A stretch of DNA of 64,000 nucleotides from Leptospiraceae bacterium. Lineage in GTDB: Bacteria > Spirochaetota > Leptospiria > Leptospirales > Leptospiraceae. The stretch lies in NCBI GenBank assembly GCA_015075105.1, contig JABTUZ010000001.1, positions 1,933,001-1,997,000 of the forward strand, in the 5' to 3' direction. The position numbers and the translations under genes are program-made. The notes under the pieces were generated by a model. The model was not told where the DNA came from. It was given only the letters and a program-made list of their open reading frames with translations, and made no database searches. This document shows positions 16,234-25,226 of the stretch, one piece after another. Position 1 is the stretch's first letter; the number at the start of each line of letters is the position of its first letter.

Positions 16234-18237
16234 ATGAATCTAAACTCTGAACAAAAAAAAGCAGTTGAACACGTAAAGGGGCCCCTTCTTATCTTTGCAG
16301 GAGCCGGCTCCGGTAAGACAAGAGTAATCACGAACAGGATTGTAAACCTGATCACAAAAGAAAAAGTCAAACCCTCTGAAATTGTTGCACTCTCTTTTAC
16401 AAACAAAAGTGCAAAAGAACTAAGAGAAAGGGTTTTTTCTATGGTCGGAAGAAAAGGAGTCAAGGGGATAGAGCTGTCCACATTCCACTCTTTTGGTCTG
16501 AAACTATTAAAAAAGTTTATAGAAAATTTAGACTACAAAAATCCTTTTTCATTACTTTCCCCATCCGACTTAGAGCCTATTGTGATAGGTTTACTAAAAG
16601 AAAAAAAGTTAGACCCTAAGAAATTTCCTATCTATTCCATTCTCTCCAAGTTGAGTTTCCGAAAAAATTCAAACTCATTTCAAAAACAAGAGATTTCAGA
16701 ATTAGAAGAATACGTGGAAGCAATTTTTGAAAATTATTCCGAAAAACTAAAAAGTATAAATTCTATAGACTTTGACGATCTCATCTTACTCCCTATAGTT
16801 TTGCTGAAGAATTTCAAAGAAGTAAAAGACTACTGTCACAAAAAGTACAAGTTTTACATGGTGGACGAGTTTCAAGACACTAACCAATCTCAGTATGAAC
16901 TCGTAAAACTTCTTCTTGGGAAAAATGACAATCTTTGTGTTGTGGGAGACGACGACCAGAGTATCTACGGGTTTAGAGGAGGAGACGTAAACCTCATACT
17001 AAACTTTGAAAAAGATTTTCCTCATGCGAAAAATGTTCAACTCATGCAAAACTACCGCTCATCAAAAAATATTCTGGAAGCCGCAAACTCACTCATCCAA
17101 AAAAATCCCACCAGAGTTTCAAAAGAATTGTACTCGAGTTTTCACTACCCCGAAAAAGTGAAGTATGTAGAAAGAGAAGACGAAAAAGACGAGGCCTCTT
17201 TTGTAATAGATGAAATAGAAAGAGAGATTTTAAAAGAAAAAAGAAAAGGTGGAGAAATCGCAATTTTATTCAGAACAAACTACCAGTCCAGACCTTTTGA
17301 AGAAGAGTTACGACTTCGCTCTATCCCCTACAGACTTTTTGGTGCTTACAATTTTTTTGACAGAAAAGAAGTAAAAGATATTTTAGCGTATCTTAGAGTT
17401 CTTGCAAATCCGAAAGACGAGCTAAGTCTTCTTAGGATTCTAAACTACCCCAAAAGGGGAATAGGGGACACTGCAATTTCTAAAATTCACAAAGCCTCTG
17501 TAGAGAAGAACTTGCACACGATTGATGTTTTGTATGCGTTATGCGAAAGCGATAGTTTTGTAGAGGGTTTAAAAAAAAATGTAATTTCCGAAATCTATGA
17601 ATTTTTAGAGACTATCGAAAAATACAAAAAAAGATTTTTTGGAAACGAAGGCCTGTCTTTCGTATTGAAAGATTTTATTAAAGAAATCGGTTTTGAAAAA
17701 GAAATCCAATTGGAAGAAGACAATGAAAAGATTGCAAAAGCAAGAATTTTAAACCTATTTGAAATCCTGAATATGTTGAAATTTTTTGAAGAGGAGTGGG
17801 ACTCTGAAACTAAGCCGACTCTGTTTGACTTTCTTTTGAAAATTTCTTTACTCACAAACGATGACACAAATGATTCTCCCGAAGAAAACAAGGTCAACCT
17901 TATGACCATGCACCTCTCCAAGGGCTTAGAATTTGAAACAGTTTTTCTAACAGGTGTAGAAGAAGGAATCATACCATCTTCAAGGTCGATGGAATTCCCG
18001 ACTGGAGAAGAAGAAGAAAGAAGACTGATGTATGTGGGGATGACCAGAGCAAAAAAAAAATTATATTTGACAAGTACGAGGGGTAGGAAAAAATTTGGAG
18101 AATCAGTTCCGAGTATTCCCAGCCGCTTCCTAAGTGAAATCAACCAAGAATATTTGGATCGCTTTTTGATAGAGTCTGAAGAGGAGAATTCCGGTTTTAA
18201 CTTTATTGCAGAACTGGAAAAGCTAAAAATTGTTTAA
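16234..18237 (+). CDS. uvrD: UvrD/PcrA-type superfamily 1 DNA helicase
   Basis: 3'-5' DNA helicase of 667 residues for repair and replication restart. All seven SF1 motifs are present: I AGAGSGKTRVI, Ia LSFTNKSAKEL, II VDEFQDTNQSQYE, III GDDDQSIYGFRGGDVN, IV QNYRSSKNIL, V LMTMHLSKGLEFETVF and VI EERRLMYVGMTRAKK. The motif III and VI wording fits UvrD, PcrA and Rep equally; I use uvrD as the general name. The protein is shorter than PcrA (about 720), mainly at the C-terminus. The downstream lipoprotein gene follows by one base. Confidence 0.92.
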   Translation: MNLNSEQKKAVEHVKGPLLIFAGAGSGKTRVITNRIVNLITKEKVKPSEIVALSFTNKSAKELRERVFSMVGRKGVKGIELSTFHSFGLKLLKKFIENLDYKNPFSLLSPSDLEPIVIGLLKEKKLDPKKFPIYSILSKLSFRKNSNSFQKQEISELEEYVEAIFENYSEKLKSINSIDFDDLILLPIVLLKNFKEVKDYCHKKYKFYMVDEFQDTNQSQYELVKLLLGKNDNLCVVGDDDQSIYGFRGGDVNLILNFEKDFPHAKNVQLMQNYRSSKNILEAANSLIQKNPTRVSKELYSSFHYPEKVKYVEREDEKDEASFVIDEIEREILKEKRKGGEIAILFRTNYQSRPFEEELRLRSIPYRLFGAYNFFDRKEVKDILAYLRVLANPKDELSLLRILNYPKRGIGDTAISKIHKASVEKNLHTIDVLYALCESDSFVEGLKKNVISEIYEFLETIEKYKKRFFGNEGLSFVLKDFIKEIGFEKEIQLEEDNEKIAKARILNLFEILNMLKFFEEEWDSETKPTLFDFLLKISLLTNDDTNDSPEENKVNLMTMHLSKGLEFETVFLTGVEEGIIPSSRSMEFPTGEEEERRLMYVGMTRAKKKLYLTSTRGRKKFGESVPSIPSRFLSEINQEYLDRFLIESEEENSGFNFIAELEKLKIV

Positions 18238-18238
18238 T

Positions 18239-18904
18239 ATGAAATTTTCTAATCTGGTATTAATTAGTGTAATTTTAGGCTCTTGTGCATCAGGAGGAAA
18301 CAAACAAGACCCGATCTTGTTAAAAAAGTTAGAATCTGAAAACTCATTAAAAGCAGAAATTCGTAAGGCAGATGAGGAGCTTTCCGCTACCGGTCTCACG
18401 GAAGAAAAGAAAAATGGAATACTTTTAAACAAAGCAAAGGCATTCATTCAATTAGGCTCTTATAAAGAAGCACTGCAAACACTAACAGAAATTTTACAAA
18501 CTCGGTCAGGGATTCACACTCCTCACATCAGCTACTACGCCGGACTCGCCTATTTTTATGACAAGGACTATAAAAAAGCAATTTCATTTTTCATTCGCTC
18601 GGACAGTGAAGACCCACTTTTTGAGCCTGATTCAAAAAGGAAGATCTTGGCAAAAGCCTACTTTCAGGAAAACCAATTTGGCCCCGGAGTGGCAATTCTT
18701 GGCAAAGCGTCCCAAGACAAGAATTTTGTGAAAGATTTAGAATATTATGAAATGGTTTCGCTCGGATTTTATAAGATGAATTTAATTCAGAGGAGTCTTC
18801 CTTTTGCAGAAGAAGGCTTGACGAAATTTCCTGAAAGCAAAGTATTACAGGAAATAAAAAAAGACTGCCTGACATACCTTGAATCTAAAAAAATTAAATC
18901 GTGA
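18239..18904 (+). CDS. TPR-containing lipoprotein
   Basis: Predicted lipoprotein of 221 residues. The signal peptide ends ILGSC (Cys near residue 16). The mature part contains helical pairs with the tetratricopeptide pattern (NKAKAFIQLGSYKEALQTL, then YAGLAYFYDKDYKKAISFF, then YEMVSLGFYKMNLIQRSLPF). TPR proteins of this kind hold envelope complexes together. I chose the ATG at 18239 rather than a TTG nine bases upstream. It lies one base after the helicase stop and overlaps the AsmA-like gene by 26 bases, so it belongs with the envelope genes that follow. Confidence 0.85.
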   Translation: MKFSNLVLISVILGSCASGGNKQDPILLKKLESENSLKAEIRKADEELSATGLTEEKKNGILLNKAKAFIQLGSYKEALQTLTEILQTRSGIHTPHISYYAGLAYFYDKDYKKAISFFIRSDSEDPLFEPDSKRKILAKAYFQENQFGPGVAILGKASQDKNFVKDLEYYEMVSLGFYKMNLIQRSLPFAEEGLTKFPESKVLQEIKKDCLTYLESKKIKS

Positions 18905-21098
18905 AATAAAAAAATTTCAAAAAGATTTCTTCGATTTTTTAAAATCTTCAGCCCCCACTATAAAGAAAACCTCGCTTCTTATATCTTCCCTCCTCATCAC
19001 AGCATTTGTATTCAACTCTTCCTATAAATATTTTAATTCAAAATTCAAGGAAGAATACATCAATGTATCTCACTTCAAAAAATTAGCCAAAAATTTAATT
19101 TCTTCCAGACTCAAAAAAGCTATAGATATTGGGGTCATTGATTTTAATTTAATAGATGGCGTTACAATGGAAGATTTCAGAATATCGATTGATGAAGATT
19201 TTTCCAGTGGTAAGTTTCTTTTTGTTTCAAAAAAAATAGCTCTAAAATTCTCTACCTTATTCGGGAAAGACCCATTCCTAAAAAAAATAGCTATCTACGG
19301 CTCTAAACTAACCATCGATACAAACGATCCAATAAGCGATTCTATATTAGAATATTTTCAGAATTTTTCTTTGTCGGAAGTCACTTTAAAGAACACAGAA
19401 ATCACTGTCATTCAAAACGGGAAAATTCTATTCACTACCGAAAAACCTGTAAACTTTTTTTTCAAGAAAGAGCAAGGCAAAGTTATTTTTCAGTTTTCGG
19501 ACAACACTATTCCAAAAAATCTTTTTTCTAAATTCTATGGCAAAGGAGAAATCAACCTCAAAAAAAAAACTTATACAATTACAACTCAATTCCAAAATTT
19601 TCCTGCTGAAAATTTACAAGGTCTTTCTACAGAGCTAATCGGGGTAGTGCCTGAATCTGGAAAAGTGAACTCTTCTTTTGAAATCCAAAAAGAAGAGAAT
19701 TCGTTTAGAGTCTTTGGGCAAGTCCACTTAAACGAAATCAACGGATTTTTAGATATGCAAAAAGACACAAAAATTAAAAACCTTTTTCTCTCAGAAAATT
19801 TTCACATTACAAGAAGTTCCGTAATGGTGAAGGGAATTCCAAAGTACGAATTCTCTACCAAGAGAGATATTGTCACAGATTTTTTTCATATCAATTTAGA
19901 AAAAGTAACGACTGTAGATAAGCTGAACAAGATTCAACTTTTTGTAAATACAACCGACTTAGAAAAATTTTCAAAAGTTTTTTTATTTTCAGAAAGTATT
20001 GTAATGGAAGGAGGGTTTGTTTTAAAATTAGAACTCAATGAAACCGGAAAAGAAATCGACTGGTTTAAGACGGAAGCCTCTCTCTCCTCGTTGGGGATGA
20101 ATTTTAAAAGTAGAAATTCTTCCAAAGTAAATCTCGATCTTTCGTATTTGAATGCCACTTTGAATAAAAAAGGAGAATTGACAGCTGAGACTACAGGAAC
20201 AAGCTTCGGAAAGGATTTTTCCAGTAAGCTCAATGGAAATATTTTATTTTCAAAAATTAGAGACAGATACGGGAATATTTACTACCCTCTCCAGTCCGAC
20301 ACGAAATTGCAATTGCAATTACAAGACATCAACTTGTCTGCTTATAAACCGATTTATGACGACCTACTTAAATGGGTGCAATCAGACATCAAAGAAAGGC
20401 AAGAAAAATTAATTCCAGTGAATTATATTTTTCAAACTCCACTATATAAAATCTTATTTGAAAAAATGAAACTGTCTTCTGATTTTAATTTTTCTAATCT
20501 AAAAGTCCAAGAGGACAATATCAACCTTGGAAACTGGAATATTAAAACCAATGTTGCGGGCGGGCAAGCTAATATTACTTTAATCGGTGGCGACAAAAAT
20601 CAATCCTCAGCCATATTGAAACTAAACACAAGCATACAATCTCCCTACATTGATCTAAAAGTCAAAACCGGGGATATATTCTGGTTGAATGAGACCATCC
20701 CAATTTGTGGAGTCACGATGTACAGCGATATAGTCAACTTAGATTTTTCACTGGTTACCACCGGGAATAATTTTTGGGACTTCCTACTTTCCAAGAGGGT
20801 AACGGGCACGATGGAGTTTAGAAATAGCTCTATCTTCCATAACAAAGCAACTGAAAATAAAATTTCTGCTTTACCATTTTTGCTTGAAAAAGATATTTTT
20901 TCGTATAGATATGAATTTGATGTTTATGCTTTTGAAGGGTTTAAGCGAAAGATTGAACTAAAGGGTAGTGAGTTTCAGATAAATGGCAACAGTCAGATTA
21001 AAGAAGATTCAGAAAACTTCTTCTACACCGGTATTTACAAAAAAGTACCGGTTTTCTATTCTGTTACGAATACAGGTGAATCATGTATAAAAAAATAA
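18879..21098 (+). CDS. AsmA-like large periplasmic protein
   Basis: A 739-residue protein with one N-terminal membrane helix (about residues 30-48) followed by a long beta-rich chain. The first 150 residues after the helix follow the AsmA/YhdP plan: a conserved helix ending in KAIDIGVIDFNLIDGVTMEDFRIS, then FVSKKIALKFS and IAIYGSKLTID, meaning alternating strands describing a membrane-anchored groove. AsmA-like proteins are thought to move phospholipids between membranes. It starts with TTG at 18879, inside the TPR lipoprotein gene; no ATG is available nearby. Its 3' end overlaps the small lipoprotein gene by 16 bases, so three envelope genes are co-translated. Confidence 0.7.
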   Translation: MNLKKLNREIKKFQKDFFDFLKSSAPTIKKTSLLISSLLITAFVFNSSYKYFNSKFKEEYINVSHFKKLAKNLISSRLKKAIDIGVIDFNLIDGVTMEDFRISIDEDFSSGKFLFVSKKIALKFSTLFGKDPFLKKIAIYGSKLTIDTNDPISDSILEYFQNFSLSEVTLKNTEITVIQNGKILFTTEKPVNFFFKKEQGKVIFQFSDNTIPKNLFSKFYGKGEINLKKKTYTITTQFQNFPAENLQGLSTELIGVVPESGKVNSSFEIQKEENSFRVFGQVHLNEINGFLDMQKDTKIKNLFLSENFHITRSSVMVKGIPKYEFSTKRDIVTDFFHINLEKVTTVDKLNKIQLFVNTTDLEKFSKVFLFSESIVMEGGFVLKLELNETGKEIDWFKTEASLSSLGMNFKSRNSSKVNLDLSYLNATLNKKGELTAETTGTSFGKDFSSKLNGNILFSKIRDRYGNIYYPLQSDTKLQLQLQDINLSAYKPIYDDLLKWVQSDIKERQEKLIPVNYIFQTPLYKILFEKMKLSSDFNFSNLKVQEDNINLGNWNIKTNVAGGQANITLIGGDKNQSSAILKLNTSIQSPYIDLKVKTGDIFWLNETIPICGVTMYSDIVNLDFSLVTTGNNFWDFLLSKRVTGTMEFRNSSIFHNKATENKISALPFLLEKDIFSYRYEFDVYAFEGFKRKIELKGSEFQINGNSQIKEDSENFFYTGIYKKVPVFYSVTNTGESCIKK

Positions 21099-21463
21099 TA
21101 TTTCTTCTAATCATCATAATTCCACTTTTCTCTTGTAAAAAAAAAGTGAACCACAAAGAGCCTATTTTTGACGAATCCTACTACAAATCTCTACAAGGAA
21201 CTTGGGACGTTAGTCCATCCGCAGGAAAAAAAATAATTTTTAATGGAGACAAGAAAGCGATCCTTATTGTCGGGGGGAATCCGATTCCTTTGAATATCCA
21301 AATGGATTCTTATGGAATGAGGTTGATTTTCTTAGAGAACGAAAAGGCATTCGGATATTTTGTACACAGCGAAAAAAAAGAATCTGTTTGGGTGGGTGTT
21401 TTGGAAGACGAAGTGGTAAAGTTAAGTAAAGTTAAAGAAGAAAATTCATCCGTTTTAGAATAG
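21083..21463 (+). CDS. Small unknown lipoprotein
   Basis: Predicted lipoprotein of 126 residues with signal peptide ending LFSC (Cys near residue 18) followed by a Lys run. The short mature domain begins around LQGTWDVSPSAGKKIIFNGDKKA and reads like a small beta-sandwich or lipocalin-like domain, as in many proteins beginning with xGxW. No family is recognised. It overlaps the AsmA-like gene upstream by 16 bases and lpxB convergently by 32 bases. Confidence 0.72.
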   Translation: MYKKIIFLLIIIIPLFSCKKKVNHKEPIFDESYYKSLQGTWDVSPSAGKKIIFNGDKKAILIVGGNPIPLNIQMDSYGMRLIFLENEKAFGYFVHSEKKESVWVGVLEDEVVKLSKVKEENSSVLE

Positions 21464-22652
21464 CGCTCGCACTTTTTTTAGAACTATCTCCACTACCCAG
21501 ACTCTTCTTTACTTTTTGAATTTTCTCGATCATTGTATTTCTGTACTTGGGCTTATCCAATATATTCAAAACTTCTTCTTTCACATACTCAGGCTTACAC
21601 TCTGCTTGCAACAACTCTTGGCAAATCTCTTCGCCACCTAAAATATTTACGAGTCCGATCCAAGGAACCTTAATCACACTCGACCCGATTAAGTAAGTCA
21701 ACAAACTCACCTTGTACAAAATAACCATCGGCTTTTCAAAATACGCCACTTCCAAAGTAGCTGTACCCGATGCAACAATCACAAGATCAGAGGCTTGAAT
21801 ACACCTAAGTGATAAATCAAAAAAATACAAAACTTCGATTTCAGGGTATTCTCTTTTGAGTTTTTCGATTTCAAACTGTATTTTTTCTTCTGCATTTTTA
21901 TTTATATTGGGAAGGAGAAATTGGATTTTTTTATTTTGAGAAGTTATTTCTTTATGGAGCATTGGAATAAATTTCATAATTACCGGAAGAATTCTTTTTA
22001 TCTCTGATGTTCTAGAACCGGGCATTACACAAATTCGAATACAATCTGTTTTAAATTTTATTTTTTCTTCGGAGTGCAATTTTTCAGAAATTCTTTTTGC
22101 AAGAGGATGGCCTACGAATTCAGACGGGACTCCATACTCGTCATAAATTTTTTTTTCAAACTCAAACAAGACCAACATCAAATCTATGTATTTTTTAATG
22201 AAAAAAATTCTTTTAAATCTCCATGCCCATATCTGAGGTGAAACATAAAAAAAGACTTTTATTCCTTTTTCTTTGAGTGCCTTCGCTAATTGCAGATTGA
22301 ACCCGGGGTAATCTATCAAAATAGCAAACTCTGTTTTTCTTTTTATTGCCTCATCAACTATTCTATTTAGTAATTTTTTTAAAAATCCGTATTTAGATAC
22401 TATTTGAGAAAATCCTATAACGGAAAGATTTTCCATGTCTTCCAAAGATTCAAAACCCTCTGAGATCATTGCAGGACCACCCACCCCGAAAAATTTCATT
22501 TTCCGATCCGACAACTTCAGTTCTTTTATAAGTGGTGCCCCCAGCAGATCACCGGAATGCTCTCCCGCAATCATCAAAATAGGAAATTTCTCTACTTTGG
22601 AAACTTGTTTTAGTTTTTTCGACGTTTTGCTAAATGTTTTTTTGACTGCCAT
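21432..22652 (-). CDS. lpxB: Lipid-A-disaccharide synthase LpxB
   Basis: Condenses UDP-2,3-diacylglucosamine with lipid X to give the lipid A disaccharide. 406 residues. The GT19 signatures are present: MIAGEHSGDLLGAPLI near the N-terminus, FFGVGGPAMISEGFESL, VIGFSQIV, ILIDYPGFNLQLAKALK, YVSPQIWAWRFKR, EFVGHPL, and ASGTATLEVAYFEKPMVILYK near the C-terminus. About 25 extra basic residues precede the usual start. It overlaps the end of lpxI by 23 bases, placing two consecutive lipid A steps in one operon. Confidence 0.94.
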   Translation of the reverse strand: MAVKKTFSKTSKKLKQVSKVEKFPILMIAGEHSGDLLGAPLIKELKLSDRKMKFFGVGGPAMISEGFESLEDMENLSVIGFSQIVSKYGFLKKLLNRIVDEAIKRKTEFAILIDYPGFNLQLAKALKEKGIKVFFYVSPQIWAWRFKRIFFIKKYIDLMLVLFEFEKKIYDEYGVPSEFVGHPLAKRISEKLHSEEKIKFKTDCIRICVMPGSRTSEIKRILPVIMKFIPMLHKEITSQNKKIQFLLPNINKNAEEKIQFEIEKLKREYPEIEVLYFFDLSLRCIQASDLVIVASGTATLEVAYFEKPMVILYKVSLLTYLIGSSVIKVPWIGLVNILGGEEICQELLQAECKPEYVKEEVLNILDKPKYRNTMIEKIQKVKKSLGSGDSSKKSASAILKRMNFLL

Positions 22653-23475
22653 TTAAGATTTTAACTCCACTTTCGCCATAGCTGACTAAATCGATTTTAT
22701 TTTTTTCTGCAAAGTCGATGACTTCTTTCGGATTTACAACAAGTGCTTCTCCTGCGTGAAAAGCCAAAGTAGAGCAACCCGATTCTTTCATGTATTGAAG
22801 AGTATGAATCCCTATTCCAGGGAGGTCAAATCTATCGTCCTGATTTTTTTTGGCGCTTTTGCAAACCACACCACCTTTTTTATTGGAAAGTTTTCCTCCT
22901 CTGAGTATTGTTTCATCTGTTCCTTCAACTGCCTCTACCGCTAAAACAGTCTGATTGAACACTACTACTGTCTGCCCAATATCAAGCTCGGTTAATTTTT
23001 TTGCATAGTCCATTCCAAACTTAATGTCGCATAACGTATCTTTCGATAATTTTTTCTTGGTGTATCTGCCTTCTGATAGCAATAGAGACTGTAGATATTT
23101 TTTTTGAGATAGAATTTCTATTTTATTTTTTAAAAACTCATCAGAGATAATTTTAAAAATTGTATAGTCGTGCTTATTTATCATTTTAGCAAGAAGTGTG
23201 ATTGCCTTTAAGTCATACTTCAACGACCTAAACAATAACTCTTTTTTAATTTTCCCGAGAAGTAGTAGCCTGTCTATTTTTTCCTTTTTGCAGATTTGAA
23301 TGAGCTTTCCAATTTTAGCAATATAACAATAAACCGTTCTTGCCTCAAACTCTCTTGCTTGAAAATCAGACTCCCTGATTCCTAGAAAAATCGGATCTTC
23401 ACCATTGGATAGAGCCTCTTTCATTCCTATAAATGGAAGTTCTCCTCCACCAGCTAAAATTCCGAGTCTTCCCAA
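22630..23475 (-). CDS. lpxI: UDP-2,3-diacylglucosamine pyrophosphatase LpxI
   Basis: Hydrolyses UDP-2,3-diacylglucosamine to lipid X; the non-homologous replacement for LpxH. The N-terminus GRLGILAGGGELPFIGMKEA is the family hallmark; QTVVVFNQTVLAVEAVEGTDETI and the FDLPGIG / AFHAGEALVV segments also match. I place the start at TTG 23475, one base after the zinc-ribbon gene's stop, because this gives the usual length (281 residues) and puts the Rossmann-like strand at the N-terminus. The frame is open further upstream to 23622, but that stretch lies inside the neighbouring gene. It directly precedes lpxB. Confidence 0.9.
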   Translation of the reverse strand: MGRLGILAGGGELPFIGMKEALSNGEDPIFLGIRESDFQAREFEARTVYCYIAKIGKLIQICKKEKIDRLLLLGKIKKELLFRSLKYDLKAITLLAKMINKHDYTIFKIISDEFLKNKIEILSQKKYLQSLLLSEGRYTKKKLSKDTLCDIKFGMDYAKKLTELDIGQTVVVFNQTVLAVEAVEGTDETILRGGKLSNKKGGVVCKSAKKNQDDRFDLPGIGIHTLQYMKESGCSTLAFHAGEALVVNPKEVIDFAEKNKIDLVSYGESGVKILNGSQKNI

Positions 23476-23476
23476 G

Positions 23477-23752
23477 TTATTTTTTTTCCGGTGTACTTGC
23501 AGCCGTTGCACTATTCGAAGGCGAGGTGTCCTTTTTTTCTGTAGGTACACTTCCTGTTTTATTGTCTTTCTTGTAATCCGTGACGTAAAAACCAGTACCT
23601 TTGAATATAATCCCTCCACCACTCGAAATCAATCTCGTGACTCTCCCTTTTTCGCCACACACAAGGCACTCCTGCAAAGGCTCCTCTTTCATAGACTGAA
23701 AATGTTCAAACTCTTTCCCACATGCATCACACCTATAATCGTAAGTTGGCAT
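23477..23752 (-). CDS. FmdB-family zinc ribbon protein
   Basis: Small putative regulatory protein of 91 residues. The first 45 residues (MPTYDYRCDACGKEFEHFQS, then a second CLVCG) form the paired Cys-x2-Cys zinc ribbon of the FmdB/CxxC_CxxC family. GGGIIFKGTGFYVTDYK follows as usual, and then a low-complexity Ser/Thr/Lys/Pro tail. Its partners and targets are unknown. It is the first gene of the lpxI-lpxB operon here. A second family member lies at 36147. Confidence 0.88.
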   Translation of the reverse strand: MPTYDYRCDACGKEFEHFQSMKEEPLQECLVCGEKGRVTRLISSGGGIIFKGTGFYVTDYKKDNKTGSVPTEKKDTSPSNSATAASTPEKK

Positions 23753-23766
23753 AGTCCCTCCAAAAA

Positions 23767-25203
23767 TTAATTATTATACTGCCGGTTATCCAAAAACTTA
23801 AAACCAAAAATTGCTGCACTGGAAGTATTTTGTTTTGTACTTTGGGTAATACAAATTTCCCATATTAAATTTTTGTCGTTGGATAAATTATCTAATTTAT
23901 GAGATTTCAAATTCAATAAAATATCTTCTCCCTCAAGTTTTGTCAGAAAAAAATCACCTTTATAGGAAAAAATCTTCAACCCTAATTCATGAATATTTTT
24001 TTCTTTTTCGAGTATCACCCTATTCTCATTCACAATAATCCCTTGTGGGTCAACTTCTATCTTATACGCAAGGTAGGAATCTTCTCCACTGATTGCATTC
24101 AATAGAAATAATAAAACTCTCCCTTTGCCTGAAATATACTTAAACCGAAAATCGATGCTGTTTGCAGAAAGATTTGTTTTTTTACAAATTTTCCTTTTAA
24201 ATATATCCGCTCCTTCCCAAACTACAAACCCGACATTCCCGTCAATATTTATAGATTTTGTTTTAATATAGTTTCCTGTAAAATTTTCCGGGATAGAGTC
24301 TTCTTTCCATTCGTTAAAATCCCAAATACTACCTTCCAAGATTTTTGGAAAATGAGAAACTACCTTTTCTTTCCTTAGATTGTCCACACTTAACTTTTCA
24401 GTAAAAGCAGAAAACACCCAGCCTTTCAGATCAGAAGAAAAATCTATAACCTCCAGCCAAACTCCAGTCTTCCCTAAAATTACAGAGCTTCTCAAATCAC
24501 TGTCTATCACAAAAAGAAATTCGTTTGATTTTAGTTTTCCAATATTCGGGTTTTCAGTACCGGGGCCGGATCTAAGATTGATATTCTCTCCTTTGGAAAC
24601 AAGAATTCTGTTTTTAAAATCGGTTTCTTCCATACTCGCAAAATAATGCAATAAATTGATGAGCTTTTCTTTTTTTTCGATAGAGAAAACTGAAATAGAA
24701 TTGTATTTCAAATAGTCAAAGATTGCACTCACAAATTCTTTTGTGAAAGGTCTCGGATCCATGTATAGCAATTCCTGAAAGATTCGCTCTGTTCCTTTCA
24801 TTTTTGATCTGGAAATTACTTTTTCAATCAAAGATCTATTATAAAAGTATTCATTTTTTTTCATTTCTGAAAAGTATGGGTCTTCCAAGCTCCAATATTT
24901 TTGGCTTCCCTCTGAAGTTTCTGCTACAGAACAAAAACACATTTTCTGTATTTCTTTTTTATTTTTATTTCCTATATTGTTGATTTTTTTTTCCAATCTT
25001 GAAATAGACATAGAGGCAAAAGATAATTCTTCATCAGAAAGGTTCTTTTCTTTGTATGCAATTTTTAGAATTTTTTCGTATTTCTCTTTTTGAAAATAGG
25101 AATGAAACTTATCTACTCTGCTACGAAAATCCAATATAAAAAAAATTCCAAGTAGAGTAAGAAAAGAGAAAAGCCCTATGCTAATAAAAAATTTTTTTTT
25201 CAG
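23767..25203 (-). CDS. Membrane-anchored protein with an SH3-like domain
   Basis: Residues about 205-275 form a bacterial SH3 domain (NLRSGPGTENPNIGKLKSNE, ending GWVFSAFTEKL). Before it lies a helical region and after it a beta-rich region of about 200 residues that could be a LamG-like or carbohydrate-binding fold; no family is recognised. The start needs care. The first TTG is at 25134, but the frame continues upstream through KKKFFISIGLFSFLTLLG, an evident membrane anchor. GGAG then lies six bases before a CTG at 25203. I therefore annotate CTG as the start (478 residues). It follows the tolC-type gene by 23 bases. Confidence 0.7.
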   Translation of the reverse strand: MKKKFFISIGLFSFLTLLGIFFILDFRSRVDKFHSYFQKEKYEKILKIAYKEKNLSDEELSFASMSISRLEKKINNIGNKNKKEIQKMCFCSVAETSEGSQKYWSLEDPYFSEMKKNEYFYNRSLIEKVISRSKMKGTERIFQELLYMDPRPFTKEFVSAIFDYLKYNSISVFSIEKKEKLINLLHYFASMEETDFKNRILVSKGENINLRSGPGTENPNIGKLKSNEFLFVIDSDLRSSVILGKTGVWLEVIDFSSDLKGWVFSAFTEKLSVDNLRKEKVVSHFPKILEGSIWDFNEWKEDSIPENFTGNYIKTKSINIDGNVGFVVWEGADIFKRKICKKTNLSANSIDFRFKYISGKGRVLLFLLNAISGEDSYLAYKIEVDPQGIIVNENRVILEKEKNIHELGLKIFSYKGDFFLTKLEGEDILLNLKSHKLDNLSNDKNLIWEICITQSTKQNTSSAAIFGFKFLDNRQYNN

Positions 25204-25226
25204 AAATTTCTCCGATAGAAAAAATT

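Noticed and set aside
22630-23622. Longer LpxI with 49 extra N-terminal residues
   Set aside because: The extension lies within the zinc-ribbon gene, lacks family similarity, and a TTG start at 23475 gives the usual protein length.
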